From contig JAPKMW010000026.1 of the NCBI GenBank assembly GCA_026645575.1, forward strand, positions 1-64,000: a DNA stretch of 64,000 nucleotides, read 5' to 3'. The notes under the pieces were generated by a model. That model saw only the letters and a list, made by a program, of their open reading frames with translations, had not been told where the DNA came from and searched no databases. A program made the translations under genes and the position numbers. The stretch is from Caldilineaceae bacterium (GTDB lineage Bacteria; Chloroflexota; Anaerolineae; Caldilineales; Caldilineaceae). Below are positions 1 through 8,527 of this stretch, in pieces (within the stretch, counting starts at the first letter, position 1; each line of letters starts with the position of its first letter).

Positions 1-1
1 C

Positions 2-1657
2 AACCGCGTGTGGGATGACCTGGATGGTGACGGCGTGCAAGACCCCGGCGAACCAGGGCTGGACAATACCACCGTGAGCGCTATCGGCAGCGATGGCAGC
101 AGCCGCACTGCAATGACCGACGTGGCGGGGAGCTACTACTTCACTGCCACCGCCAACACCGTCTACACGCTGACCGTGAGCGTGCCGGCCGGTTACAGCT
201 TGACCACACCGAACGCCGAAGCCTTGAGCGGCGCCAGCGTGAGTAGCAACCACGCCATCAGTGACACGCGCGACAGCGATGCGGTGTTGGTGGGCGGGGT
301 GGCGACCATCTACTACACCACCGGCAGCGCCGGCCAGAACAACCACGGTCTCGACTTCGGCTTCACCCAGCCGGCCAGTGGACAAGTGGATATTCTCAAC
401 ATTGCGCCAGTGGCAAACATGGTCAGTCTGGGCAACCGGGTCTGGTACGATACCAACAACGATGGCAGTGTGACCAGTGGCGAACAGAATGTGGCTGACG
501 GCGTGGTCGTGGAACTCTACCAGGATAGCGATAGCAGCGGCGGTTTCAGCGCCGGTGACACCCGTGTCGCCAGCATGGTGACCAGCGGCGGCTACTACAC
601 CTTCACCAACCTGACGCCCAGCAGCAGCGATGCGACGCGCTATCTCGTTGTCATTAGCGATACCAACTTCCTGGCAGGTGGGTTGCTCTATGGCTACCAC
701 AACAGCACCGGTCAGATCACGGACAACGGCAGCGCTGCTGACGACAACAAAGATCATGGTGCAGTCAGTGGCACGTTAGGCCAAGTGGGTGGCGTGGTGG
801 CGAGTAGCGCTATCAGTCTGACCGCCAGCACACAACCGATCGGCGAAGCGAACGAAGGCAACGATCCCATTCAGGCGGCTACTGACGCCAACAGCAATCA
901 GACCATTGACTTCGGCTTCTACACCCTCAGCGTCGGCAACCGGGTCTGGCTCGATGATGGCGGCGGCAATAGCGCCAACGCCGACAACGGCCAGTTGGAC
1001 AGCGGCGAAAATGGGTTGGATGGCGTCACCGTGGAACTGCTCGGCAGCGGCAACGCGGTGGTCAGCACCACCACGACCAGCAACGGCGGCTACTACACCT
1101 TTACCGGTCTGATCAGCGGCACCTACAGCGTGCGCATCAGCGGCTACCCGGCGACCTACCGCAGCAGCACCGACACGGTCAACGCCTCAGCGCCGACCAA
1201 TGCTGATGACGATGACAACGGCCCCGGTACAGCAACCGGCACGCTCACCAGCCCACCGTTCGCCCTGGTCCCCGGCAGCAACGCCAACGGTCACAGCGCC
1301 GACAACGTCACTGGTGTCACCAGCAACCCGCGCATCGACTTCGGCCTCTATGAGGCGCCGGCCAGCTTTGCCCTGGACAAACGGCTGGTCAGCCCGGTCA
1401 GCGGCGTAGCGACAGTGGGCGATTCCATCGTCTATGACTTGGTGATCACTAATACCGGTAGCATCACCCTGACGACTGTCACCCTGGTGGATAGTTACGA
1501 CGCCGACTACCTGCACTACAGCAGTGCGTCCATCACCCCGACGGCTCAGGCCAGCGGCGTTCTTACCTGGACGCTCACCAGTCCCACCGCCCCGCTGCCC
1601 CTGAGCGCCGGTGAGATCATGACGGTTACGGTCGAGTTTACGGCAACTAAGCCGTAA
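2..1657 (+). CDS. SdrD B-like / DUF11 repeat surface protein, 3' part
   Basis: The reading frame is already open at the left edge (it reads NRVWDDLDGDG), so the start lies outside the window. Three SdrD B-like domains follow one another, each opening with GNRVW and closing with DFGF or DFGLY, at about residues 1-118, 140-300 and 305-447. A DUF11-type beta-sandwich (ALDKRL ... VGDSIVYDLVITNTG) occupies about 453-545. Such domains form stalks of secreted or cell-surface proteins, so a surface adhesin or structural role is inferred. The protein ends plainly in EFTATKP, without the LP-x-V-x-R tail seen on other secreted proteins here. A strong hairpin follows the stop. Confidence 0.85.
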   Translation, partial: NRVWDDLDGDGVQDPGEPGLDNTTVSAIGSDGSSRTAMTDVAGSYYFTATANTVYTLTVSVPAGYSLTTPNAEALSGASVSSNHAISDTRDSDAVLVGGVATIYYTTGSAGQNNHGLDFGFTQPASGQVDILNIAPVANMVSLGNRVWYDTNNDGSVTSGEQNVADGVVVELYQDSDSSGGFSAGDTRVASMVTSGGYYTFTNLTPSSSDATRYLVVISDTNFLAGGLLYGYHNSTGQITDNGSAADDNKDHGAVSGTLGQVGGVVASSAISLTASTQPIGEANEGNDPIQAATDANSNQTIDFGFYTLSVGNRVWLDDGGGNSANADNGQLDSGENGLDGVTVELLGSGNAVVSTTTTSNGGYYTFTGLISGTYSVRISGYPATYRSSTDTVNASAPTNADDDDNGPGTATGTLTSPPFALVPGSNANGHSADNVTGVTSNPRIDFGLYEAPASFALDKRLVSPVSGVATVGDSIVYDLVITNTGSITLTTVTLVDSYDADYLHYSSASITPTAQASGVLTWTLTSPTAPLPLSAGEIMTVTVEFTATKP

Positions 1658-1713
1658 ACAACCAACGCCCACTGCATTGCGGTAGTATCGGTTGATGGTT
1701 GATCCATAAACAA

Positions 1714-1763
1714 CAGCGGCCAACCAACCATGTTTTGGACAAAACATGGTTGGTTGGCCGCTG
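1714..1763. terminator. Bidirectional terminator hairpin
   Basis: A perfect 23-bp inverted repeat (1714-1736 and 1741-1763) with a 4-nt loop lies between two convergent genes, 57 bases after one stop and 9 bases before the other. The outer arm ends in TTTT/AAAA next to the loop. It is placed to end transcription from both sides. Confidence 0.85.
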
Positions 1764-1771
1764 AGAATAGA

Positions 1772-2617
1772 TCAGCCCTTCACGGCCCCCGCCGCCAACC
1801 CTGACACCACATAACGTTGGGCCAGGATATAGAGAATCACCACCGGCGTCATGGCAATCAAGGCGCCAGCCATCATCGGCCCCATCATGTAGTAATCCGA
1901 ACGGTAGAAGTTGCTTAGCCCTACGGAGATCATACGATGGGCCACGTCTTGTGCGATGATCAAGGCAAAGATATACTCGTTCCAGACGCCATTGAAGATA
2001 AAAATCGCCGCAGTCACAATGCCGGGCACCGAGAGGGGAATGACAATATACCACAAAGAGAGCAGGCGGGTGCAGCCGTCGATCAGGGAAGCTTCTTCCA
2101 TTTCCGCCGAGATACTGCGCAGATACCCCATCATCAACCAGGTGCAAAAGGGGACGCTAAAGCTCATGTTGGCAACAATCAGCCCCGGATAGGTATCTTT
2201 GAGACCGAGGCGCACAATGGTCAGATACATGGGGATGAGCAGCAGCGAACCGGGAATCAGGTAGACAAAGAGTACCCCCCGCGCCAGGATCGCCCGGCCT
2301 GGAAAGCGCAAGCGGGTGAGGGCATAGGCCGCCAGCACCGCAACGACAACGACGATGGCTGTCGTACTGAGCGCTACAATGAGCGTGTTGCGCAAGTAGA
2401 TCGGAATCTGAAATTGGGTCACCACATCACGAAAGTTTTGCAATGTGGGATCGCGCGGAATCCAGGTCAGTTCCGAATAGATCTCGCCTTCAAACTTGAA
2501 AGCCGTCGTCGCCATAAAATAGAGGGGGAAGACGATCATGGTCAGGAGTACGCCGATGACCACAACGGAGAAGAGCCGAAAGAGCGTATCGGGGATGCGA
2601 TCAAAGAGTGTGGTCAC
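1772..2617 (-). CDS. Carbohydrate ABC transporter permease, MalG type
   Basis: This 281-aa inner-membrane protein has about six hydrophobic segments. It carries the EAA loop that docks on the ATPase (EEASLIDGCTRLLSLW, around residues 173-188), followed by IPLSVPG. Length and motif fit the MalG/UgpE branch of sugar ABC permeases. Its start overlaps the stop of the upstream MalF-type permease by 4 bp, indicating translational coupling. With the permease and the binding protein at 4118-5482 it forms an importer for an unknown sugar. No ATPase gene is present here, so a shared ATPase encoded elsewhere is likely. Confidence 0.93.
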   Translation of the reverse strand: MTTLFDRIPDTLFRLFSVVVIGVLLTMIVFPLYFMATTAFKFEGEIYSELTWIPRDPTLQNFRDVVTQFQIPIYLRNTLIVALSTTAIVVVVAVLAAYALTRLRFPGRAILARGVLFVYLIPGSLLLIPMYLTIVRLGLKDTYPGLIVANMSFSVPFCTWLMMGYLRSISAEMEEASLIDGCTRLLSLWYIVIPLSVPGIVTAAIFIFNGVWNEYIFALIIAQDVAHRMISVGLSNFYRSDYYMMGPMMAGALIAMTPVVILYILAQRYVVSGLAAGAVKG

Positions 2618-3555
2618 TGGGTGGCCTCCTTATCCATATAGCTGGCGACGGCTATCACGAGGAGCGCAATCAGCGGTAACATCATGATCGGCAACGCGGC
2701 CCCTTCGCCAAGACGGAAGTTCTGCATGGCAAGATGATAGGTCAACAGCGGAAAGACTTCGGTAGCGTTGCTCGGCCCCCCGCCCGTCAACAGCAGCGGG
2801 ATCTCCAGCGTGTTCATTGTCCAGATGGTAGATAACAAGATCACCACCCCCATCACCTGGCGGATACCAGGCAAGGTGACATAGTAGAAGCGGGCCAGCC
2901 GCCCGGCGCCATCGACTTTGGCGGCGTCATAGAGTTCAGAGGAGATGGTTTGCATCCCGGCCAGAAAGGTGAGCGCATAAAAGGGGTAGCCTTTCCAGAC
3001 CATGACAAAGAGCAACATGGCAATGGCCGAGCCTGGACGGGCCAGGAAGGGGTAATTCTCGCTGAGGACGCCCCAACTGACGAGAATCTGGTTGAGTAGA
3101 CCAGTCTGCCCATCAAAGATCCAGCGCCAGACCAGGACGATGATATAGGTGGGGAGAATCCAGGGCAACATAAAGACGCCGCGCAAGACATTGCGCCCTG
3201 GGAAGTCCTGGTTAAGCGCCGTCGCCAGGATCAGGCCAACCACCGCCTTTAAGAAGACGGCGGCCACAGCAAAGAGTACCGTGCGCACCACCATCTCACT
3301 GAAATCCGGCCAGCCGAGAATATAGACATAGTTCGCCAGCCCCACCCACTCGCCCGGCCCGCGCCCGATCATCTTGTTGGTAAAGCTGATGCGGATCGCC
3401 TCGACAAAGGGATAGCCGACCATGCCCAACACGATCAGCAACGCCGGCGTGACTAGCAGCCAACCTAAGGTCACTTCACCGGCAAAGAGTGAACGCTTTT
3501 TTTTTGCCCGCGCTTGGGGCGACACGATGGGTTGAGATAGTGTCTGTTGGCTCAT
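2614..3555 (-). CDS. Carbohydrate ABC transporter permease, MalF type
   Basis: This 313-aa polytopic membrane protein starts with a basic cytoplasmic stretch (RAKKKRS) and has about six transmembrane helices. The EAA loop reads YDAAKVDGAGRLARFYYVTL, as in MalF/UgpA permeases. The stop overlaps the next permease by 4 bp (ATGA), so the two are one transcription unit. The partner binding protein lies upstream on the same strand, but 563 bases away, separated by a hairpin and an antisense antitoxin remnant. That separation is unusual for this operon type. Substrate is unknown. Confidence 0.93.
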   Translation of the reverse strand: MSQQTLSQPIVSPQARAKKKRSLFAGEVTLGWLLVTPALLIVLGMVGYPFVEAIRISFTNKMIGRGPGEWVGLANYVYILGWPDFSEMVVRTVLFAVAAVFLKAVVGLILATALNQDFPGRNVLRGVFMLPWILPTYIIVLVWRWIFDGQTGLLNQILVSWGVLSENYPFLARPGSAIAMLLFVMVWKGYPFYALTFLAGMQTISSELYDAAKVDGAGRLARFYYVTLPGIRQVMGVVILLSTIWTMNTLEIPLLLTGGGPSNATEVFPLLTYHLAMQNFRLGEGAALPIMMLPLIALLVIAVASYMDKEATQ

Positions 3556-3704
3556 CGTTTTCCTTTCTGCTTGATCTACACAAGAGCAATCATCACTGAT
3601 TCACTGCCAATATCGCTTGTATGATAGGAGTTGGCATGGTAAAATCGTACTTCCTGAGCGATTCAATAGGAATATTGTTTTGAAAGTCATAAGAAAGAAT
3701 AACT

Positions 3705-4006
3705 ATGCCTAGTCCTATTCCGCAAACCGTTCCGCTTAGCGATTTGCGTCGCCAACAAGAGAAAGTCCTTAAAATGACCGAGTCAGCACCGGTGGTACTT
3801 ATGAGCCGTAATGAGCTGCGGGGGTGCTTGTTTCACCACAAGAGTGGAATACGCTTATAAAGCGCCTTCGCCATCTGGAAGCGTTAGAAGAAGCCCGCCA
3901 GAACATCGCCAACAATAACACCAACCAAACCTGGGTATCCAGCGCAGAAATGCGCAAAATCATGCAAGCAAGAGGCGTCGATGTGGGAAGTTTGGTACGG
4001 CCATGA
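3705..4006 (+). pseudogene. Phd/YefM-type antitoxin, frameshifted, toxin missing
   Basis: From the ATG at 3705 the frame reads PLSDLRRQQEKVLKM ... PVVLMSRNE, typical of Phd/YefM DNA-binding antitoxins. It then runs out of frame into a stop near 3860. The rest of the family pattern (VLVSPQEWNTL ... RLRHLEALEEAR) continues in another frame from 3824 to the stop at 4006. Restoring one C in GAGCTGCGG near 3814 gives RNEPAGVLVSPQEW, as expected for the family. A start codon overlaps the antitoxin stop (ATGA at 4003), as in TA operons, but that frame ends after six codons, so the toxin is lost. It lies antisense within the sugar-transporter cluster. Confidence 0.8.
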
Positions 4007-4060
4007 AGCTAAAAACTATTTAAGTGACAATGGCCAACTTGTTGCCGATCTTTGAAATTT

Positions 4061-4112
4061 AGCAAGTGGCAGATAGCAGACAACACACTTCACCTGCTAC
4101 CTGCGACTTGCT
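4061..4112 (-). terminator. Hairpin after the sugar-binding protein gene
   Basis: An imperfect 19-bp inverted repeat (4061-4079 and 4094-4112, 16 of 19 paired) with a 14-nt loop lies five bases beyond the stop of the binding protein. It probably ends or attenuates that transcript before the permease genes. Confidence 0.55.
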
Positions 4113-4117
4113 ACCAC

Positions 4118-5482
4118 TTAACTTTGCGGATAATACTTTTCAAAGACCCGCTTGGAGAATTCATCGGCTTCGAGGATCGCCTCTTCCGGCGTATAACCAT
4201 CGATCAACACACGCACCACCATCGAGCCGACCGGCGCTTCCGGCCCGCCGGTGAGTTCGGCCATTGCTGCGTTGTCATAGGGTGCTGGGAACCCACCGTA
4301 GATGCCAATCTGGGCAGCCAGGTTGAAGGCTGCGCGGGTGCCGGTCCACATGGGCAGGGCATCGTATTCCTTCAATACATTGGCCACAAAGCCTGCCTCT
4401 AACCAGGGCGCATAGATCTCTTTGTCATAGAGCGCCTTGATCAGGTCGATGGCGGTCTCTTTGTTTTCAGATGTTTTGGACATCACCACCGTGTAGCGCA
4501 GACCGCAGTCGGTGGTATCGCGCATCTCCTTGGGCTTGGGCGCAAGACCGGTCGCTTCGGCCAGTTCAGGGTCATTTTGTGAGGCGTTGACATAAATCGA
4601 AGCGGCATTGATGACCATAACCGCCTGCTTTTCAAGATAGGCTTTGTTGTTGGCGGCATAGTCATACGCCGGCGCATCGGCTGGGAAGAGGCCCTTGTCC
4701 CAGGCATCTTTGATGAAATTGAGGGCACGCGTTGCCTCTGCCATCTTTTGGTCGGCGAGGATGATCTTCTGTCCGCTCTCATCCCAAAGGTCAGCGCCAA
4801 AGTTGCGGAAGAGATCCGTACACCAACCATCATGGGTCAGCTTGACCACGCCAAAGCCCCAGCCAATGAGTTTCTTGCCCTGTCCTTCCGTGAACTGCGA
4901 TGCTTGCAGCGCAATATCACGAGTTTGATCCCACGTCCACTGCCCTTCCGGCACGGCAATCCCTGCTTCCTCTAAAATATCGCGACGGAACTGCAACATT
5001 GGCGTGTCAATCGAATAGGGCAAGAAGGTGACGACACCATCGCGTGTGACATAGGTATCCAACCGTGGCTGCCAGCCGCCATGCGCCTCACCAATTTCGG
5101 GGAAGAGGTCGGTGAGCGGGTCAAGCGCCTGGGCATCGGTCATACGCAGCGCCTCACCACCACCCGTGAACATGGCATCAGGCAAGGTGCCGGCCTCGAT
5201 CGCCGGCATGATCTTGTCGGCCTGGGTATTGTCGGCATCACGCGAGATTTCGATGGTCACGCCGTTGGCAGCGCCCCATTCGGTGAGTTTGGTCTGCATG
5301 ACTTCATCGGCCGGCGGGGCAAAGGTGTTCCACATCCAGAACGAGAGTTCCTTGGCTTGAGCAGGGGCGCTGCCGCCCCCTGTCTGTTGCACAGCCGGGG
5401 CGCAGGCGACCAGGGCCGCGCCGGCGGCGGTCATGGCGCTGACGCGCAGAAAGTCGCGTCGGCTTAAAGATTGCTTGTTCAT
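4118..5482 (-). CDS. Sugar ABC transporter substrate-binding protein
   Basis: This is a family-1 extracellular solute-binding protein of 454 aa. The start at 5482 is chosen over an upstream ATG at 5536 because AAGGAGGAG lies just before it and because it puts a proper signal at the N-terminus. That signal has a twin-arginine motif (RRDFLRVS), a hydrophobic stretch and a lipobox (LVAC). A Tat-exported lipoprotein outside the membrane is therefore predicted. The body (KELSFWMWNTF ... YDYAANNKAYLEKQAV) matches sugar-binding proteins of ABC importers. It should feed the permeases at 1772-3555. A sigma70-like promoter lies upstream. Confidence 0.92.
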   Translation of the reverse strand: MNKQSLSRRDFLRVSAMTAAGAALVACAPAVQQTGGGSAPAQAKELSFWMWNTFAPPADEVMQTKLTEWGAANGVTIEISRDADNTQADKIMPAIEAGTLPDAMFTGGGEALRMTDAQALDPLTDLFPEIGEAHGGWQPRLDTYVTRDGVVTFLPYSIDTPMLQFRRDILEEAGIAVPEGQWTWDQTRDIALQASQFTEGQGKKLIGWGFGVVKLTHDGWCTDLFRNFGADLWDESGQKIILADQKMAEATRALNFIKDAWDKGLFPADAPAYDYAANNKAYLEKQAVMVINAASIYVNASQNDPELAEATGLAPKPKEMRDTTDCGLRYTVVMSKTSENKETAIDLIKALYDKEIYAPWLEAGFVANVLKEYDALPMWTGTRAAFNLAAQIGIYGGFPAPYDNAAMAELTGGPEAPVGSMVVRVLIDGYTPEEAILEADEFSKRVFEKYYPQS

Positions 5483-5610
5483 GGCTTGACTCCTCCTTGA
5501 TGCTAATCGGTTCGTGATCCCAAAAGTAGGCCCCAAAATTGGTAATGGTTCCGCCTCACGACGGTCGGGAAACTTTGTGGAAAATGATAAGCTGAACAGT
5601 GGGCCTCTTT

Positions 5611-5638
5611 ATTATAAGGGAAAGATTTTTCTTGTCAA
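5611..5638 (-). promoter_or_regulatory. Sigma70-like promoter of the sugar-binding protein gene
   Basis: On the minus strand a perfect TTGACA (5633-5638) is followed after 16 bp by a perfect TATAAT (5611-5616), about 130 bases upstream of the start at 5482. The long leader leaves room for regulation. Confidence 0.75.
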
Positions 5639-5702
5639 ATCGCCTGTAGGAGCTTACCCTCGTCTGCTTTGGGAAACGATAACCATGATAAGCCAAACGC
5701 TT

Positions 5703-5816
5703 AGGGGTCGTAAAAATATAACGCCGTCCACTGCGCTTGGCGAGTCCGTGACTCGCCAAGCGCAGCAGCGAGTCACGGACTTGCTAAGCGCTTACTGTAT
5801 TCTTTTACGGAGTGTC
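5703..5816. repeat. Copy 1 of the GAGTCCGTGACTC hairpin repeat family
   Basis: The core is a perfect 16-bp stem (5731-5746 and 5750-5765) with a CGT loop, followed by a second arm GAGTCACGGAC. The outer flanks GGGTCGTAAAAA and TTTTACGGA are roughly inverted. The same core and flanks occur at 32458-32573 and the core at 28800-28850. It resembles a short non-coding mobile repeat. Confidence 0.7.
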
Positions 5817-5855
5817 AGGCCTCGCCGGCGGCGAATCCGTCTTGCGTAAGCCCTA

Positions 5856-6074
5856 CTAATAACAAACAGCAGCCAGGAGACGCTCTAGCCCCAACGGTGA
5901 AAGTAAAGCGAGATCCAGGGAAAGAGCGTCTGTCTGAAAAAGCCAATGGCGCCAGCCGGCTTGACGAACCAAGGCGAAGAGATCATGAAAGCTCGCCTTG
6001 GTCTTGGGATACCGAATTCTCTCATGTACATAGCTCTCACAAGGCGCTCCACCTGAAAATCTACTTCTTCCCAC
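5856..6074 (-). pseudogene. Possible transposase C-terminal remnant
   Basis: The frame reads RYPKTKASFHDLFALVRQ, then GWRHWLFQ and LGLERLLAAVCY. The first segment has the feel of the C-terminal end of DDE transposases (basic YPKT-x-x-SF followed by an ALVR helix). There is no start region, no inverted repeat and no other conserved block. The identification rests on resemblance only; it could be a chance open frame. Confidence 0.25.
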
Positions 6075-6270
6075 TATATCTTCTGTGTTTCCTCACACAG
6101 CTTGCGAGTGTTGATGTAATAACTCAGGCTAGAAGGGTGGTCATACGTTAAGTGCTTTTGCGCAATCTTACAGGCAGATAAGCCTAAGCGCAGTGACTCA
6201 ACCGCAGTTTTACAAAACGCTATTGCGTGCGATCAAGCCTGCCCCCAGAGCCATCGTTTGTCTGCTTTGG

Positions 6271-7365
6271 TTACTTCTGCAAGCGCCGGATGCGCGCCGG
6301 CATTTCATCGCCTTTGGTTTCCACGGAGATCATCTGTAAGCTGCGGTCGGCCAACGGCAAGGCGATTTTGACGCCGCCATGACGATGGGACTCGCGCAGC
6401 GCCAACGCAATCTCCAGCGCGATCCGCCCATCTTCGCCGGAACAACGCGGCGGTTGACCGGTTTCGATAGCGTGAACGATGTCGTCCACAATGGTTAACC
6501 CCATCCCTTGCATGGTGGCCGGCCAGGGCAACGGGGTGTGGGCAGGCACGCCCCGATTGCGCAAGCCCCCCTCCACCAGGCGATACCACTCTGTTTGCTG
6601 CCCGTCGGCAGCCAGACGCACCCGCCCCCGCTCACCGATGACATCAAATTCCCAACGGGCGGCGCCGGTCGGCATGCCGCGGGCATAGGCGCGTACCCCA
6701 TTGTCAAAGGCTAGATAGCCATTGCCCATGAGATCCTCGTCACTCGCCGCCGCCGCGTCGGATTCCATTTCGCCAAAGACCCAGCGCACCTGCCCCCCGG
6801 CCAGGTAACAGATCGTGTCGAGCAGGTGGCTGCCGTTGTGCGAGAGATTGCATTGACCGTAGCCGGTCACCTGGAGGATGGTTCCTAATTCACCCGCTTC
6901 GATCAACTGCCGGGTGGTGCTGAAAAAAGGATTCCAGCGGCGCGCACAGTTCACCGCCAATACGACCCCCTGCCGGTGACAAATATCCAGCATGGCATCT
7001 GCTTCCCGGAGACTAAAGGCCAACGGTTTCTCCGCCCAGATCGCCTTGACGCCGGCCTTGGCAACATCTTCCACAATCTGGGCGCGCACTCTGGCTGTGG
7101 TGCAAACGCTGACAATATCGAGCCGCTCATGGGCAAGCATGGTGCGATAATCGGCATAAAGCTGGTCTTCCCCTAACCCCCAGCGGGCGCCGAAGAGAGC
7201 GCGCTGCTCCGGGTGTGGGTCGGCGCCCGCCACCAATTCGACCTTCGTTGACGCATGGTAGCTGGGGGCATGGGCATAGGGTAGAAAGATGGCGCCGCCC
7301 TGGGTAATTTCGTCGTCAAAGGTACTGCCCATCCGCCCCAACCCGATCACTGCGGCACGGTACAT
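6271..7365 (-). CDS. Gfo/Idh/MocA family oxidoreductase
   Basis: This 364-aa NAD(P)-dependent sugar dehydrogenase-like enzyme starts at 7365, behind AGAGGAG. The N-terminal Rossmann fold shows GLGRMGS, and the family EKP motif reads AEKPLAFS. The C-terminal alpha/beta domain carries the substrate-site region HNGSHLLDTICYL. It acts in the cytoplasm, probably oxidising or reducing a sugar or inositol-type ring. A related gene lies at 8528-9616, and the surrounding transporters and sialidase-like genes suggest catabolism of an unusual sugar. A clear promoter lies at 7520-7548. Confidence 0.92.
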   Translation of the reverse strand: MYRAAVIGLGRMGSTFDDEITQGGAIFLPYAHAPSYHASTKVELVAGADPHPEQRALFGARWGLGEDQLYADYRTMLAHERLDIVSVCTTARVRAQIVEDVAKAGVKAIWAEKPLAFSLREADAMLDICHRQGVVLAVNCARRWNPFFSTTRQLIEAGELGTILQVTGYGQCNLSHNGSHLLDTICYLAGGQVRWVFGEMESDAAAASDEDLMGNGYLAFDNGVRAYARGMPTGAARWEFDVIGERGRVRLAADGQQTEWYRLVEGGLRNRGVPAHTPLPWPATMQGMGLTIVDDIVHAIETGQPPRCSGEDGRIALEIALALRESHRHGGVKIALPLADRSLQMISVETKGDEMPARIRRLQK

Positions 7366-7519
7366 AGCTTCTCTCCTCTGGTTACTGGTTGTTAGCAAAG
7401 CGAAACATCAACCTACAAGCGTGCAATGTCGGCGACCGTCAACGCATCATGGTCGCGCCGACCTTCCACCGGCGGGGAAATTTTGGGCATTTGACCGCTC
7501 ATGGTAGAGTAAGTATACT

Positions 7520-7548
7520 ACAATACTATGACTTATTTGGCTTGTCAA
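7520..7548 (-). promoter_or_regulatory. Promoter of the oxidoreductase gene, with GTATAC next to -10
   Basis: On the minus strand TTGACA (7543-7548) is followed after 17 bp by TATTGT (7520-7525) and then AGTATAC. The plus-strand promoter at 10722-10750 has the same arrangement (TTGACA, 17 bp, TATTGT, then AGTATAC a few bases on). This suggests common control. Confidence 0.65.
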
Positions 7549-7658
7549 ACGCCAAAAAGGCGCTCATCATCTATGTTCAGTAGACCGCAACACCGCCTTG
7601 ATCACAATAACCGACGTTGGACTACACGACTACTGACTATCACACCAATTCAACAACA

Positions 7659-8363
7659 ATGAACGCGATTGACTTTGCTAATTCGTATATGACCTGGTTT
7701 CCCCACGAAAAGGGTGGGAATATTGCGCGCATTCAACTGGATGCGGCCTGTACCTTGCTTGACGAGAAGACGGGGCGGCGCGACCAGTTTTACCTGATCG
7801 CCCCCTGTCGCGCCGAGCGAATGTATCTCGACACACCGCTTTTTCAACTACCCAACTATGAGTTTTGCGGCATCTGGTCGGCGGATGAGTTTTTGATTAT
7901 TCGCACGGCGTGGGTCAGTGAACGGGACAACCGCCAATACGGCCTGGGGCGCGAGCGCTGGCGCGACATCCGTCTGGATCTCCGCACCTTTGCCCACAGC
8001 GAAGTTGTCACCGATGACGCAGCCATTGTGCAAGCGACATTGGACAACCGCACCCTCAACGCCCGCACCGAACTCTATGATACGACAACGGGGCGGCGTG
8101 CGCACTTGGAATATCCGGTCAAAACGATGAATGTGATGCTGGAGCCACCCCGTTTTCAGGTGGACACCGGGCCACTGATCCTGCCCGATTTCACGGCGGC
8201 GGCTGACCATCTCATTGAATGCTTTGAAATGGCCCATGTGGTCTACAATGCGCTGGACAAGGCCGAGTTTATTCTGCGCAAGCCCACGCCCGACAGCAAT
8301 GCCACCGATTACGCCACTGTGCAGATTGTGGCGGCGCACAATGTGATTCTGGCATCACATTAA
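7659..8363 (+). CDS. Hypothetical protein, sugar-island member
   Basis: This 234-aa protein is not recognised. The start at 7659 (MNAIDFANSYMTW) is preferred to an in-frame ATG at 7617, whose extra residues are low in complexity, but neither has a clear ribosome site. It is acidic and rich in aromatic and charged residues (GIWSADEFLIIRTAWVSERD), without signal peptide or membrane segment, so a soluble cytoplasmic protein. It lies divergently from one Gfo/Idh/MocA gene and upstream of another. It may take part in the same sugar pathway; this is inference from position. Confidence 0.6.
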   Translation: MNAIDFANSYMTWFPHEKGGNIARIQLDAACTLLDEKTGRRDQFYLIAPCRAERMYLDTPLFQLPNYEFCGIWSADEFLIIRTAWVSERDNRQYGLGRERWRDIRLDLRTFAHSEVVTDDAAIVQATLDNRTLNARTELYDTTTGRRAHLEYPVKTMNVMLEPPRFQVDTGPLILPDFTAAADHLIECFEMAHVVYNALDKAEFILRKPTPDSNATDYATVQIVAAHNVILASH

Positions 8364-8417
8364 TGTTTTGTGAACCAAGTTGTAATCGATTTGTGTAGCA
8401 TAAGGTATACGTTTTTT

Positions 8418-8491
8418 GTCCCGTAGGGCCGGCTGAGTTTAGCGGCGGGAAAAAATTACTTACCCCCTAAATTCAAGCGTCCCTACGGGAC
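8418..8491. repeat. Inverted repeat between two genes
   Basis: An 11-bp perfect inverted repeat GTCCCGTAGGG / CCCTACGGGAC (8418-8428 and 8481-8491) encloses 52 bases. It could end the upstream transcript or be a small dispersed element. Confidence 0.5.
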
Positions 8492-8527
8492 GAGTTTAGC
8501 GATCACAGCCAAGGGGCATCAAATAAT

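Larger units (their letters stand above)
5483..6270. other. Gene-poor stretch with promoter, repeat and transposase-like debris
   Basis: This 788-base gap holds the promoter of the sugar-binding protein gene (about 5611-5638), a copy of the GAGTCCGTGACTC hairpin repeat (about 5703-5816) and a possible transposase C-terminal remnant (5856-6074). Nothing recognisable was seen from 6075 to 6270. Confidence 0.6.

Noticed and set aside
1187..1747. 186-codon minus-strand frame opposite the SdrD-like gene
   Set aside because: It runs antisense to clear SdrD B-like and DUF11 domains and through the terminator; its residues show no family pattern.
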